This document shows, piece by piece, positions 29,372 to 40,058 of a stretch of 64,000 nucleotides of DNA; the first letter of the stretch is position 1, and each line of letters begins with the position of its first letter. This DNA comes from Faecalimicrobium dakarense. GTDB lineage: Bacteria > Bacillota > Clostridia > Peptostreptococcales > Peptostreptococcaceae. The position numbers and the translations under genes were made by a program. The stretch is from NCBI RefSeq assembly GCF_000499525.1, contig NZ_HG529270.1, positions 1 through 64,000 of the forward strand, written 5' to 3'. Below the pieces are notes generated by a model that was given only the letters and a program-made list of their open reading frames with translations, did not search any database and had not been told where the DNA came from.

Positions 29372-31607
29372 TGAGACTAAATAAAAGTATACTACGTGTA
29401 ATGAAAGAAAACTGGGGGCAATACATAGGAATGTTATATATGCTGATACTATCAGTATTTCTGTTTGTTGCTTTAACTATTACAGCTCAAAACTTAAAAT
29501 ACAATAAAGATATGTATGTAAAAAATAATGTTCAAGAAGATTTAGAGTTTTATACTACTAATAAAATTGATAATATAAGTAAAATAGAAGATAAATTTGA
29601 TTTAAAGTTGCAAGAAACACTTGTAAAAGAACATGAATATGGTGATAAAACATTAAGACTATTTACTCCAAATGAAAAAGTAAATATTACAGCAGTACTA
29701 GAAGGTAGTATGCCACGTGTTGGAGAAATCGCACTAGATCCTCAGTTTGCTAAAGTTAACAAGTTAAATATTGGTGAAATATATCATATTGGAAATTCTT
29801 CTTATAAAATATCAGGATATATTGGTATGCCAAATTACGCTTATATACTTGAAAAAGATGGAGATATGGTTAATAACCCAAAGACATTCGGTATAGGTAT
29901 CTTAAATAAAGAAGATATGGTAAGTGGAACTTATCTGTATTCAGTGAAATATAATAACGAAAATAAAGATGTATATGAACAGTCAAAAACTCTTAAAAGC
30001 TACTTAAACAACAATGGAGTAAATATAATTAACTGGATTTACGCTAAGAACAATATGAAAATATCAATATTAGATGTTGAAGTAATGGCAATAAGCGCTT
30101 ATTCAATTATTTTACCTACAGTGATACTTTTAATAACAGTTGTACTAATAAGTATCGTTTTAGGAAGAATGATAAAAAATGAAATGGCCAATATAGGTAC
30201 TTTATATGCCTTAGGTTATAGAAAAAAGAAATAATGAGGCACTACATGAACTATCCTATAATACTCTCAGGTGCTTCAGGAGTAATTGGTGGGATAATCG
30301 GTATTATAGTACAGAAATATATATTTGATTTATTCCTTTCATTTTTCCCAATACCAGTAGAAAAAATATCATACAGCCCTATTTACTTTATATTAGGTAT
30401 AGTTTTATGTATGATATTTTCAATTATTGGAAGTTACTTATCAATTAATAAGGTACTAAAATCATCACCAGTATCACTAATGAAAAATGAAGAAAAGAAA
30501 CAGAAAGTAAATATAATTGAGAGAAAACTAAGTTTAAATAATCTTAAATTTAAAAATAAATTTGCTATAAGAGAACAGTTAAGATCAATGTCTCGTTTAG
30601 CATTTTTGGTGATAGGAGTTTCTATAGCTACAGTATTTTTAATGTATGGATTTATTGCTAAATGTTCTATGGATTATATGATAAATCAAGAAGGAAATGA
30701 TGTATTTAGCTATAAATACGAATATATATTAAAGCAATTAAGCACAGAAAAACCACCTACAGGTGGAGAAGGAGTATCAGGAGCTAAGTTTGTACTTGAT
30801 AGTGAAATGAATAATGACTTTGAGTTAATAGGTGCAAATAAAAATTCACAGATGATTAGCTTAAAGGATAAAAGTGAAAATAAAATAAGTATAGGTGATG
30901 ATAAATTTATTGTTACCTCTACAATGGCAAAAAAGTATAAACTGAGTATAGGTGATGAATTATCTTTTATTAATATAGTTGATGATAAAGAACATTCTAT
31001 AAAAATCACTGATATTGCAGAGTCTAATGCAGGAGATTATGTATTTACGTCCTTAGATAGCTTTAATCAAATAATGGGACTTAAAAAGGGTGCATATAAT
31101 GCAATTATGTCAAAAACATCTATTGAAGTTAATAAAGACTTAGTATATATGATAAACACACCAAGTAACATAACTAATATGTTAGAAGACTATATGCAAT
31201 TAATGTCAGCATTTATATACGGAATAGCATTTGTAGCATTTATTATAGGGGTAATTATAATATATGTAATTGCATCTATAAGTATAGATGAAAATAAAAA
31301 TCATATAGCTCTTATGAAGGTGTTTGGATATAAAAAGAAAGAAATAAACTCAATGATGCTAAATGGTTCAAGAATTTATGTAGTACTTGGATATATTATT
31401 GGAGTTCCTATTGGATATTCTATAATAAAACTAATATTTAAAATCTTTGAATCATTAGATATAGCTTTAGAAGCAAAACTTAATTTATCTTATGTACTAA
31501 TAGGTTTTGTTATAATAGTTCTTACCTTTGAAGTATCTAAATTTATGTGTGCAAGGAAAATTGATAAAATAGCTTTAAGTGAAGCTCTTAAAACACAAAA
31601 AGAATAG
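29371..31607 (+). pseudogene. FtsX-like ABC permease, frame broken at a six-A run
   Basis: Two frames make one permease of about 745 residues. The first (29371-30234) holds TM1, an extracellular domain and TM2 and ends GTLYALGYRKKK. The second continues from 30235 with MRHYMNYPIILSGASGVIGG and holds TM3-4, a second extracellular domain and the last three membrane segments with the FtsX block VIASISIDENKNHIALMKVFGYKKKEI. Adding one A to the run at 30222-30227 joins them as YRKKEIMRHYMNYP. The start ATG 29371 overlaps the ATPase stop (TAATG). Probably a sequencing error, or a recent inactivation. The export substrate is unknown. Confidence 0.82.
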
Positions 31608-31617
31608 TAAAATAAAT

Positions 31618-31674
31618 AAAATAACCTCTTTTGAAATATACCATATGCATGATTTCAAAAGAGGTTATTTTAAT
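31618..31674. terminator. Bidirectional terminator after the exporter operon
   Basis: A stem of about 20 bp (AAAATAACCTCTTTTGAAAT with ATTTCAAAAGAGGTTATTTT) around a 14-base loop, with A and T runs on both sides. Confidence 0.9.
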
Positions 31675-31699
31675 AATTAAGCGATAAAAGAGATAAATA

Positions 31700-31730
31700 G
31701 AAGAGCGTAGATTTTTCTACGCTCTTTTAT
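31700..31730. terminator. Terminator facing the FUSC gene
   Basis: AGAGCGTAGA pairs with TCTACGCTCT around TTTT. It is flanked by A/T runs on both strands and is the likely stop for the minus-strand FUSC gene. Confidence 0.75.
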
Positions 31731-31760
31731 TAATTAAATATAGTTAAGAATTGATATAAA

Positions 31761-33671
31761 TCAGTTTGATTTTTTTTCGCTATAACCCGAATTAGTTATA
31801 TCACGTAATATTTTAGAAACTTTTGCTAATAAAAACTTTTCTTTAAAATTATTTGTTGTCTTTATAGCTTTTGCTATTTTAGATTCCATAACATCTACAC
31901 TACTAGAAGTATCTGCACTTTTCTTTATAATAGCTAGTGCATTATTATAATCTACACTGTATTTTTCTAACAAATAGATTTGATATAAGTCATTCACTAA
32001 AATTTTATTCCTATTTATAAAAGCCTTATCCATATTTAAACCATTTTGCTTTAGGTAGTCTATTCTTAAATCTATTAAAGATGGAACTAAAGATAAAATT
32101 CCTATTACACTTGCATTTTTGTTACCTTCATTAAATAGAACTTCTTCTATCATATTTTTAGAAGCTTGCTCTTGAATATTGTTTAAGTTTTCTTTTTCAT
32201 CTGAAAGTTTACGAGAAAATACGAATTTATTAGCTATTAAAGATATAGCTATACCTATAACAACAAATACTACTCTATTTATTATAATAAAGTTAGGGTT
32301 TACAACATATAATGCAGCTGAAGCTATAGAAGATATCGTAACAAATATTACTAAATCTCTATAATCAGACATATATGACATTAAGTAACCTGCAGCGATT
32401 AACATTATAGTTCTTATTTCAGTATCAGTTATTAGATTAAATAATATAGCTATTATTACTGCTCCTATTACAGTACCTATAATTCTTTTCTTAGATTTAT
32501 ATATAGTGTATTCTGAGTGTGGTTGTGACAATGCGAATACTGTATAGACTGCCCACTCTCCATACTGTATGTTAAAAAAGTCGACAAAAAAGAATGTTAA
32601 TGCAACTACTAATCCTAATCGTATACCATAAGCGACTCTAGTAGACTTAAGATTTATAAGTCTCTTTTGAACATGTAGGCTTTTAAATTCTTGGGGAATA
32701 GATAGTTCATTTTGTATATCTTTTTGCTTATTAGGTACCTCATCATACCCTCTCATTTCTATATTTAAAACCTTAATTGTGTTAATAAAATCATATTTAT
32801 CTATAACATCTTCAATATCTAATAAATATAGATTACTTTCTTTATACTTATCCTCTAAGTAAGATACATTGATATCATGATTTTTATCTTTTATATCTTT
32901 TATAACTTTAGATATGGAATCTAAAAATTCTGAGTCTATATCTTTATCTTTCATGTTGCTTAATATCACATTTATTTTTTCTAAACAAGACAATATACTG
33001 ATTGTATTTCTTCCGCACTCTGTAAGGTGAGATTCACTTTTCCCGCTATCAAATATAGTTGATTTTAGTTGGTTTATATACATAGTTAAAGCATCATCTA
33101 CTTGTATAGTGTCTTTATTTGATTTTAACAAATCTACTTTCAGTAAAATAGCATCTAATATACCGTTAATCATTTTCTTTCTTGATTTAATTAACTTATT
33201 TTTATTAGCTAATAATTGCACAGCCATTATCATAAAGACTCCTGCAACTAAAGATAAAAGTCTCAGCGGTAATTGTGATAGTGTTATTGGATTTGCTATC
33301 ATCAATATATAGTGTAAGCCTATCATCATATTAATAGGATTTTTTAGCTCATAACTAAAATAGTATCCTATGAATGCCATTATAGCAAAGTTAAGTATTA
33401 ATCCTAATAATACATTTTGTGAAACTAAGAAAGCTGATAATCCAAGTATTAAGTTGAGTCCTATTAATCCAAATAAGTTTTTAATAGGATTTATGGTTAA
33501 ATCCATTTGTAGTAATACTAACATTAATACGATACTTGTAACCCCTATTAGTGAGTTTTCTGGTTTAAATATACTTTTGAATATACTTACTAGTAAAACA
33601 ATAACCATAAATATTAAAGTTTTAGATAAAATAAGTGATACAAGTTCTTTTTTGCTTCTCTTCATTGTCAT
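31761..33671 (-). CDS. FUSC family membrane protein (aromatic acid exporter-like)
   Basis: A 636-residue protein. It has an N-terminal bundle of about six membrane segments, a long helical cytoplasmic region (about 165-340), a second bundle of four to five segments (about 350-475, including GEWAVYTVFALSQPHSEYT and KRIIGTVIGAVIIAI, the typical FUSC sequence) and a helical C-terminal tail. Relatives include AaeB/YccS-type exporters of aromatic or organic compounds. The substrate is not indicated. AAGGGG precedes the ATG. Confidence 0.8.
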   Translation of the reverse strand: MTMKRSKKELVSLILSKTLIFMVIVLLVSIFKSIFKPENSLIGVTSIVLMLVLLQMDLTINPIKNLFGLIGLNLILGLSAFLVSQNVLLGLILNFAIMAFIGYYFSYELKNPINMMIGLHYILMIANPITLSQLPLRLLSLVAGVFMIMAVQLLANKNKLIKSRKKMINGILDAILLKVDLLKSNKDTIQVDDALTMYINQLKSTIFDSGKSESHLTECGRNTISILSCLEKINVILSNMKDKDIDSEFLDSISKVIKDIKDKNHDINVSYLEDKYKESNLYLLDIEDVIDKYDFINTIKVLNIEMRGYDEVPNKQKDIQNELSIPQEFKSLHVQKRLINLKSTRVAYGIRLGLVVALTFFFVDFFNIQYGEWAVYTVFALSQPHSEYTIYKSKKRIIGTVIGAVIIAILFNLITDTEIRTIMLIAAGYLMSYMSDYRDLVIFVTISSIASAALYVVNPNFIIINRVVFVVIGIAISLIANKFVFSRKLSDEKENLNNIQEQASKNMIEEVLFNEGNKNASVIGILSLVPSLIDLRIDYLKQNGLNMDKAFINRNKILVNDLYQIYLLEKYSVDYNNALAIIKKSADTSSSVDVMESKIAKAIKTTNNFKEKFLLAKVSKILRDITNSGYSEKKSN

Positions 33672-34086
33672 TTAATCCCCTTTATTTTTTTAGATATTTA
33701 TAAATACTATCATATGTTTTTTATTAACTCAAATTTTTAATACGGGATTTAATTGAATGATATTTATTTTAAAACGATGATAGTTCGAATTTTGATGTAG
33801 TATATGCATGTTTTTAATTTTTATATTTCGATTGATTGTGTACAAATATTGTAAAAAATAAAAAAACATAATATATAAAAAATATTTTAATATAAAACAA
33901 TTTGACATTTAAGCTTTCTAAGCGTAAAATTCCTCAATGCAAATTAAATTTGCAATTTTAACTAATTCATATTATTTGCAAAAATAAGATAACTTGATAC
34001 GTTACGATTATTATTTTAAAGGAAATATAAAAATTTTACGTATATGAAAGGAAGTGTTAAATATAGGAAATAGACTTAAAAACTTA
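33672..34086. other. Divergent promoter region FUSC/NhaA
   Basis: No gene is apparent in this AT-rich stretch. TGCAAATTAAATTTGCA (33938-33954) is a perfect 17-bp inverted repeat, probably a regulator site for nhaA. GAAAGGAAGTG near 34047 could be the ribosome-binding region of nhaA, but no ordinary start codon follows at the right spacing. Confidence 0.4.
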
Positions 34087-35266
34087 ATGAAATCAGAGAT
34101 GTTTACCAGGCGGATTACTCATAATCTCAACATTGATATCTTTAGCAATAGCAAATAGCCAATATGGAGAGGAATATCATCATTTATTAAGTTCAATTCC
34201 AATAATAGGAAAATTTAATATACATATGATAATAAATGAGTTTTTGATGGCCATTTTCTTCTTATCTGTAGGACTTGAAATCAAACATGAAATATTGCAT
34301 GGTAATCTTTCTAGCTTTAAAAAAGCTTCATTCCCTATAATAGGGGCTATCGGTGGAGTGTTAGTACCGGCAATTATATTTTTAATATTTAATGCTAATA
34401 TAGAATTTTCAAATGGAGTAGGAGTATCTATATCAACAGATATAGCTTTTGCTATAGGTATATTTATGATATTAAAGAATAAGCTTAATCCTTCATTAAA
34501 AATATTCCTATTATCTTTAGCTGTAGTAGATGATTTAATATCAATACTAGTAATAGGAGTATTATATTCCTCAGGGATAAAGGTGGAATTTTTATTACTT
34601 TCAGCTATTACATTAAGTGTACTAGTTCTTATGAATAAAAAGAAAGTAGACAATATTGCTTCATATATTATACTGGGGATAGCATTATGGTTTTTTGTGT
34701 ACTCTAGTGGAGTACATGCTACTATAAGTGGTGTATTGGTTGCAATAGTAATACCATCTAAAAAATTAAATAACTCAAAAGAAGCGATGCTAGAAAGGTT
34801 AGTGAACAAATTAGCACCTTTATGTAATCTAGTTATATTGCCTTTATTTGCTTTAGCTAACACAGCTATAAATTTAAATTTAGATATAGATTTTAATTCG
34901 GCTAATACGCTAATAACAGGTATAGTAATAGGATTAGTAGTAGGTAAGCCACTTGGAATAATGTTATTTACTTGGCTAGGAACTAAGCTTCAAATAACAG
35001 AAAAGCCAGATAATATAGACTGGTTATCTATATTATCAGTTTCATTACTAGCAGGTATAGGGTTTACAATGTCTATATTTGTAGCAGAAATAGCATTTGA
35101 ATATAGTGCTACACTTGTTAATATATCTAAGATATCTATATTATTAGCATCTGTAATATCTATTGTTGCTACTTACATTGTAGCCGTTACAGTTAATACT
35201 TATAAACAAAGAACTCTTAATTTAGATGAAGTTAGTGTTTACAAAAAAGGTATTTTTATGAAATAG
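34087..35266 (+). pseudogene. nhaA: NhaA Na+/H+ antiporter, frame broken near the N-terminus
   Basis: NhaA exchanges cytoplasmic Na+ for protons. The body (from 34133) is complete: GLEIKHEILHGNLS, the ion-binding pair VVDDLISIL with two Asp, and a hydrophobic C-terminal half of several membrane segments. The first residues, MKSEMFT, lie in another frame from ATG 34087. The expected MFTGGLLIISTLISLAIANS appears if one C of the CC at 34106-34107 is removed. The family usually has about 15 further residues upstream, and GNRLKNL fits there (34067-34086), but no ATG, GTG or TTG starts it at normal spacing. Sequencing error is the simplest explanation of the break. Confidence 0.82.
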
Positions 35267-35299
35267 AAATGTCAAAGTATAATAATACACGTTAAATAA

Positions 35300-35334
35300 A
35301 AATACATCCTTAATATTAGGATGTATTTTATATT
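35300..35334. terminator. Terminator after nhaA
   Basis: AAATACATCCT pairs with AGGATGTATTT around a 7-base loop; it can serve both strands. Confidence 0.85.
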
Positions 35335-35448
35335 AATAGTATACCAGTAGCTCTACCGATAGATTTCTTGGGAGAAGGTTGTTGATTGATATCTTCATTT
35401 ATAGAAACAATTTTCGTACTATGTGGACTTCTGAAAAGCTCCTTTTTA

Positions 35449-36099
35449 TTATTTACATAAGTGAGTATCAAATTTTAAATCAACTAATTTATTATAAGCA
35501 TCCCAAACATTATCTGGAATATTTTGCTCAATTTGAAAACCATTTTTAGAATATAAATCAATTCTTTGCAAGTCTCCAACCATAATACTTATAAATTCAT
35601 TTTTAGATATTTCACTCTTAGAATAAAACTCACAGTATTCTTCATAAGAATACATAGGTGATGTTATAACAAAATCTATCTCGGGCCATTGCTTCTTTAA
35701 AGTAGCATAAGTTCTTCTTTCTTTATAGGGTTTATCAACTATAATAAAAGATGAAGGATGAAAATTCATATTTTCCAATAGTTCCTTAGTTTTGCTAATA
35801 TTTTCACCTGTGTTACTAGCTTTATTTTCAAGGATAATTTTACCTTTAGGAACACCCATATTAATAGCTATTTGTGCAAATTTATCACACTCAGCCATAT
35901 TCCATAAATTCTTAGTGACTCTACCAAATCCACCAGTAAAAATAATTTTATCACCATATCCATCTAAAAAAAGTTGAGCGCATCTTTTGGCAACGTTTAT
36001 ATCATGACTGCCAAACCCTAAGATAACTTCAGCTTTTTCAATTTTTTCATTTAGTCTACTGTAAGACCATAAGGTTTTTGCGTAGTAATCTATATTCAT
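35449..36099 (-). CDS. YdcF/DUF218 family protein
   Basis: The product has 216 residues with no membrane segment. DUF218 features are AEVILGFGSHDINVAKRCAQ, IIFTGGFGRVT, the acid cluster KIILENKASNTGENISKTKELL, and SFIIVDKPYKERRTYATLKKQ. Members bind nucleotide- or polysaccharide-like ligands; some act in envelope synthesis, but the cytosolic YdcF has no firm reaction. AAGGAGATATT precedes the ATG. Confidence 0.85.
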   Translation of the reverse strand: MNIDYYAKTLWSYSRLNEKIEKAEVILGFGSHDINVAKRCAQLFLDGYGDKIIFTGGFGRVTKNLWNMAECDKFAQIAINMGVPKGKIILENKASNTGENISKTKELLENMNFHPSSFIIVDKPYKERRTYATLKKQWPEIDFVITSPMYSYEEYCEFYSKSEISKNEFISIMVGDLQRIDLYSKNGFQIEQNIPDNVWDAYNKLVDLKFDTHLCK

Positions 36100-36189
36100 A
36101 ATATCTCCTTATTATTGTATATCTATTTTTATTTCCTTATCTAGTATATAAAAAACGATATGAAGATATCAATTATATTTTTTATAAGT

Positions 36190-36255
36190 GGTGTAGTGAT
36201 TTATAAATTATAGTGTAATTATTTTATTATAAAAATGAGGTTAAAACATTTTATT
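36190..36255 (+). repeat. Relic of a second DUF547 locus
   Basis: The first half, GTAGTGATTTATAAATTATA (36193-36212), matches 25171-25190, the DUF547 promoter region. The second half, TTATTATAAAAATGAGGTTA and onward to 36252, matches codons inside the DUF547 gene (about 25452-25486). The two halves are joined at a shared TAATTATTTTA. This is what an internal deletion between short repeats in a duplicated DUF547 gene would leave. Confidence 0.6.
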
Positions 36256-36266
36256 GAGTGTAATAT

Positions 36267-36305
36267 AAATACCATGTTGAAGGATTATTTAACGTGGTAT
36301 TTTAT
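36267..36305 (+). terminator. Terminator-like hairpin (family B)
   Basis: AAATACCATGTT pairs with AACGTGGTATTT, followed by T-rich sequence. Its sequence resembles the hairpins at 280, 38160, 50832 and 60112. Confidence 0.75.
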
Positions 36306-36443
36306 TTTGTTGAAAATAACTTAGCTATAGTGTAAATATAAAAAAATAGAATTGAATTAGTATTATTTAAACTATTGATAAGAACACATATAAAATTTAT
36401 TTTTATTTTTGTCAGTTTTTTATGATAAAATTCGTATTAATTG

Positions 36444-36461
36444 TTGTAAAAGCTTTTACAA
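36444..36461 (+). promoter_or_regulatory. Perfect 18-bp palindrome at the sigma-factor ribosome-binding site
   Basis: TTGTAAAAGCTTTTACAA is fully symmetrical and ends two bases before the GAGG of the ECF sigma gene. As DNA it could be an operator; as RNA it would be a loopless stem and less stable. Confidence 0.5.
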
Positions 36462-36473
36462 GGAGGTATCAAG

Positions 36474-36992
36474 TTGAAAGATAAATTAATAATTAAATAT
36501 ATTAAAAAGTGCAATCAAAAGGGGATGGAGATGTTAATAGATAATTACAATGGATTAATAACATCAGTGATTCGTACACATCTTAATCCACTGCTAAATT
36601 ATGAAGAAGAGTGTATAAGCGATGTATTATTTTTAATATGGGAAAATATTGAAGGGTTCAATGGTAGGGAAAATACTTTTAAAAATTGGATCTGTGCAAT
36701 TGCAAAATATAAAGCAATTGATTACAAAAGAAAATATATATCTAAAATAAACTTAGAAATAGATTCTAACATTTCTTATATAGATGAAAATTTATTAAGA
36801 TTAGAGATAGAAGAAGAAATAAATGAGATTTTAAACTTTCTAAATGATAAGGACAAAGAACTTTTTACTAGATACTACTTAGATGGATATAAGTTAGAAG
36901 AAATAGCTATTGATACTAAAACTAATGTATCAAATTTACATAGCAGGCTATCTAGAGGTAGGAAGAAAATTAGAAAAATATTTTCAAAATAG
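36474..36992 (+). CDS. ECF-type RNA polymerase sigma factor
   Basis: The product has 172 residues: a region 2 with YEEECISDVLFLIWENIEGFNGRENTFKNWICAIAKYKAIDYKRK-type order, and a region 4 HTH (KELFTRYYLDGYKLEEIAID, NVSNLHSRLSRGRKKIRK). It starts at TTG 36474 with AAGGAGG upstream. The anti-sigma gene follows 12 bases later. The pair senses an envelope stress signal; which one cannot be read from the sequence. Confidence 0.88.
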   Translation: MKDKLIIKYIKKCNQKGMEMLIDNYNGLITSVIRTHLNPLLNYEEECISDVLFLIWENIEGFNGRENTFKNWICAIAKYKAIDYKRKYISKINLEIDSNISYIDENLLRLEIEEEINEILNFLNDKDKELFTRYYLDGYKLEEIAIDTKTNVSNLHSRLSRGRKKIRKIFSK

Positions 36993-37004
36993 GAGAGTGA
37001 AATT

Positions 37005-38145
37005 ATGATGGACAAGTTTAAAGTTTTTAATAAGGTAAAAATAGATACAGATAAATATATGGAAATAGAAACTAATAATGATGAAAATTTAAAAATAAAA
37101 ATGCAAGAAAGATTAAATTCATCAAAAAGAATGAAGAAAAAAGAAAACAACTAATATATTAATATCAACAGCTGCATCTATAATAGTTATAGTAGTAGGA
37201 ATTGGAGTAAGTAATCCTTCTCTAGCTGATAATATTATAAAAAATATCTTTGAATTTCAAACTATGTTAGACAAAATAAAGGAATCTGTTAATAATGATT
37301 CTGATATTGAGTATGATCCAGAGCATTATCCTGAAAGAGAAGAAGAAAAGAAAGAAAATCAAAAAAATAAATTAATAGCAACTCCTGTTAATGTATCAAG
37401 TAAAAGCAACGGTTTAAAAATCACTATAGATAAAGCAATGTATGATAAAAAGAAAATATACTTAGATATGAAATTAAAAACAGATAAGCCATTCAAAAAA
37501 AGTGAGTTTATAAAAGCAGTATCAGATTCTCCTTATGGAGATGGTGAGAAAAATATGTATGTAGATGATTTAGAAATGTATATAAATGAAGTTAAGCTAG
37601 ACAATTATTCATATAGTGCTGGAGTTATTGAATTTATTGATGAATATACAGTTAATCTTAGCTACTTAATAGAGCTAGACCCTAATAATGATATAGATGA
37701 TGCTAACTTTAAAATAAATTTTGGTATCAAAGAATATAATCAGAGTGATTTCGATGGTAAGATTGAAGGTAAATGGTCTTTTGATTTTAATATAAAATCT
37801 ATAGATGATGGTAAAAAGCATGTAGAGGTTAATAAAAAAGATGGAGATTATACATTAAAAAGTTTAGATGTATCTAAAACTTATGTTGAACTAAAAATGG
37901 AACTTCCTTTTCAACCTTCCCTAGGTAATCCTCATAATAACTTTATAATAGTTAAAGATGACAAAGGAAGAGAACTAGAAATGTCTGTAGGTACTGATGG
38001 AGAAAATAAAATCTATACTCAAATAAATGAATTAATTAATATAGGAGAAATTCCAAAATATATTGACGTTTTAGTATTTGAAAATTTTCCTGTTGAAGGG
38101 GAAAATTCTAAGGCTTTATCTAGCTTTAGAGTTAACTTAGAATAA
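37005..38145 (+). pseudogene. Membrane anti-sigma factor (DUF4179-type), frame broken at a six-A run
   Basis: The cytosolic N-terminal part reads from ATG 37005 (AGGAGAGTGA upstream): DKFKVFNKVKIDTDKYMEIE, ending at KRMKKKENN. The next frame continues KKTTNILISTAASIIVIVVGIGVSNPSLA, the membrane segment, then an extracellular domain of about 290 residues (ADNIIKNIFEFQ, LKITIDKAMYDKKKIYLDMKL) typical of DUF4179/DUF5643 proteins that pair with ECF sigma factors. Removing one A from 37137-37142 joins them as RMKKKTTNILIST. Whole length about 380 residues. It should hold the sigma factor inactive until a signal releases it. Confidence 0.8.
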
Positions 38146-38159
38146 ATTATTTTATATAT

Positions 38160-38198
38160 AAAGACCATGTCGAGGTAGTGATTGATATGGTCTTTTTG
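38160..38198 (+). terminator. Terminator of the sigma/anti-sigma operon (family B)
   Basis: AAGACCATGTCGA pairs with TTGATATGGTCTT, followed by TTTTT. Confidence 0.85.
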
Positions 38199-38360
38199 TA
38201 TAAAGGCAAGTAAGGTAGATTTGAATTAGTAACTATAAAGAAAGTGATATGAGATATTACGAAATAAATATGCTAAGAACAGCTCCTAAGTTATTAACAT
38301 ATATTATAACATTATATGTAGTTTTATAATATATGGTTAGTAAGGTTGGAGGAAATCAAT

Positions 38361-39674
38361 ATGATAGAGGGATTAACGGGACTTGTTATAACTAAAGAAG
38401 ATAAAAGTTATAATATTGCTCGGAGAACTGCAAATTTATATTTTAGTTACTAACCAAAGGTAATTGTATATCCTAATAATATAACAGATGTAGTTAATGC
38501 AGTAAATTGGGCAAGAAAGCAAGGAATAAATGTACGTTGTAGAAGTGGTGGTCATAACTATGAAGCATTTTCTGTGGCAGATGATGCTGTTGTTATAGAT
38601 GTTTCTAATCTACTTGATTTTGAAATAGATACTAGCGAAGGGTATATAAGAATAGGATCAGGATATACTCAAGAACAACTTTATCCTAAGATAACTGAAC
38701 ATGGATTTGCATTTGTTGGAGGAAGCTGTTTATCTATTGGTGTTACAGGAGTTACATTAGGAGGAGTTGGATTTTTACAAAGGGAATATGGTCTAGCATG
38801 TGATAACTTAGTAGAAGCAAAAATAGTAGATGCTTTTGGTAGAATAATAACTGCTAATTCATATGAAAATCAAGATTTATTTGCTGCATTAAGAGGAGCA
38901 GGTAGTAATAATTTTGGAGTAGTAGTGTCACTTACTTTAAAAGTACACCCAGTTGATAAAGTAACAGTATTGACTGCCCAGTGGCCTAAAAATAGTAGAT
39001 ATGAAGTAATTCAAGCATTTCAAGAGGTAGGAGATCATTTAGATAATAGGTATACCATTAAGGTTTCTATGACTAAAGACAATATTGGACTATATGGAGT
39101 AGGTTTAAGAAGTACAGAAAAAGAAATGGAAGAAGCTTTAGGTGCTTTATTAAAAGTTCCTAACAAAATGAATTATACAACAAAGCACATTAGTTTTAAG
39201 GAATATGTACAGAAGCGTCCAGGTTTTGTGCCTAAACCAACGGGATTTAAGATTACAGGATTACTTGCATATAAGCCACTTAGGAAAGAACCTTGTCAAA
39301 TAATGTTTGACTATTTAGATAATTCACCGCCTATACAGCCACCTATAGATATATCATTACTTCTATTGGGAGGAAAGATTAAAGAAAATGAAGGTTTACC
39401 TAGTGCCTTTCCTCATAGACATGCTAAAGTATTAGTACAAATTGATGCCCAGTGGGATCTTAAGTATAGTATGTATGCTAATGATACAATTAGATGGGTA
39501 AATAATTTAAGAAGATCCTTACTCCCATATGCAGGATTTGGATATCTTAACTATTGTGATATTAATATACCTAATTATTTATATAATTATTTTGGTAATA
39601 ATGTATTTTGGTTAAAAATTGTAAAAGAAAAATATGATCTATATAACTTATTTTATTATCCTCAAGGAATATAA
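38361..39674 (+). pseudogene. FAD-linked oxidase (BBE/PCMH family) with an in-frame stop
   Basis: From ATG 38361 (GGAGG 8 bases upstream) the frame runs MIEGLTGLVITKEDKSYN and then meets TAA at codon 31 (38451-38453) and continues in the same frame as PKVIVYPNNITDVVNAVNWA and CRSGGHNYEAFSVADDAVVID (the FAD-binding PCMH domain, with the covalent-attachment-type His), to a complete berberine-bridge-like C-terminus NYCDINIPNYLYNYFG and YYPQGI. About 437 codons in all. The stop replaces part of the expected FSKYPKVI block and is not an indel. Translation could restart inside, but the flavin domain would be damaged. Probably a real pseudogene. Confidence 0.75.
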
Positions 39675-39691
39675 TATTTTCTAAAAATACT

Positions 39692-39730
39692 TGGAATCAC
39701 TATGTTTTGATATATAGTGATTCCTTTTTT
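39692..39730 (+). terminator. Terminator after the oxidase relic
   Basis: GGAATCACTAT pairs with ATAGTGATTCC, followed by six T residues. Confidence 0.9.
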
Positions 39731-39750
39731 ATTATGTAATTTATATAGTC

Positions 39751-40014
39751 TTATTCTTCAATAATAGGAATTAAAAAAGAACTAACATATAAATTGCTAT
39801 CTGAACGTAAAGAATGCATTTCTCCTGCAGGAACAATAAAAGCTTTACCTATTGTTAATTCAACTTCTTTATCTTCTAGAACACCAAAACCTTCACCTTT
39901 AATGCAGTAGAAAATTTCATCATGCTTTGGATGTTGGTGTAAAGGCACCTTCTTATCCGAAGGAATGTGATATACCTTAGTTACAATTGACTCTTTAATA
40001 TTTTCTAAATTCAT
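39751..40014 (-). CDS. Small cupin-domain protein
   Basis: The product has 87 residues and is a single cupin beta-barrel: KKVPLHQHPKHDEIFYCIKGEG (metal-binding His, His and Glu), then GKAFIVPAGEMHSLRSD with the last His. Small cupins of this sort bind a metal and a small ligand; the reaction is unknown. It lies downstream of, and in line with, the MarR gene, so they are probably co-regulated. Confidence 0.85.
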   Translation of the reverse strand: MNLENIKESIVTKVYHIPSDKKVPLHQHPKHDEIFYCIKGEGFGVLEDKEVELTIGKAFIVPAGEMHSLRSDSNLYVSSFLIPIIEE

Positions 40015-40058
40015 TATTACTTCTCCTTTGATTAAAAATTTACTTTTTAAAATAATAT

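Noticed and set aside
34180-34863. A 227-codon open frame on the minus strand inside nhaA
   Set aside because: It mirrors the codon pattern of nhaA, has no ribosome-binding site and no recognisable protein family; AT-rich genes often give such antisense frames.
35335-35437. Minus-strand open stretch reading KELFRSPHSTKIVSINEDIN
   Set aside because: It looks coding for about 38 codons but has no start codon after its AAGGAG and no recognisable family; too short to call.
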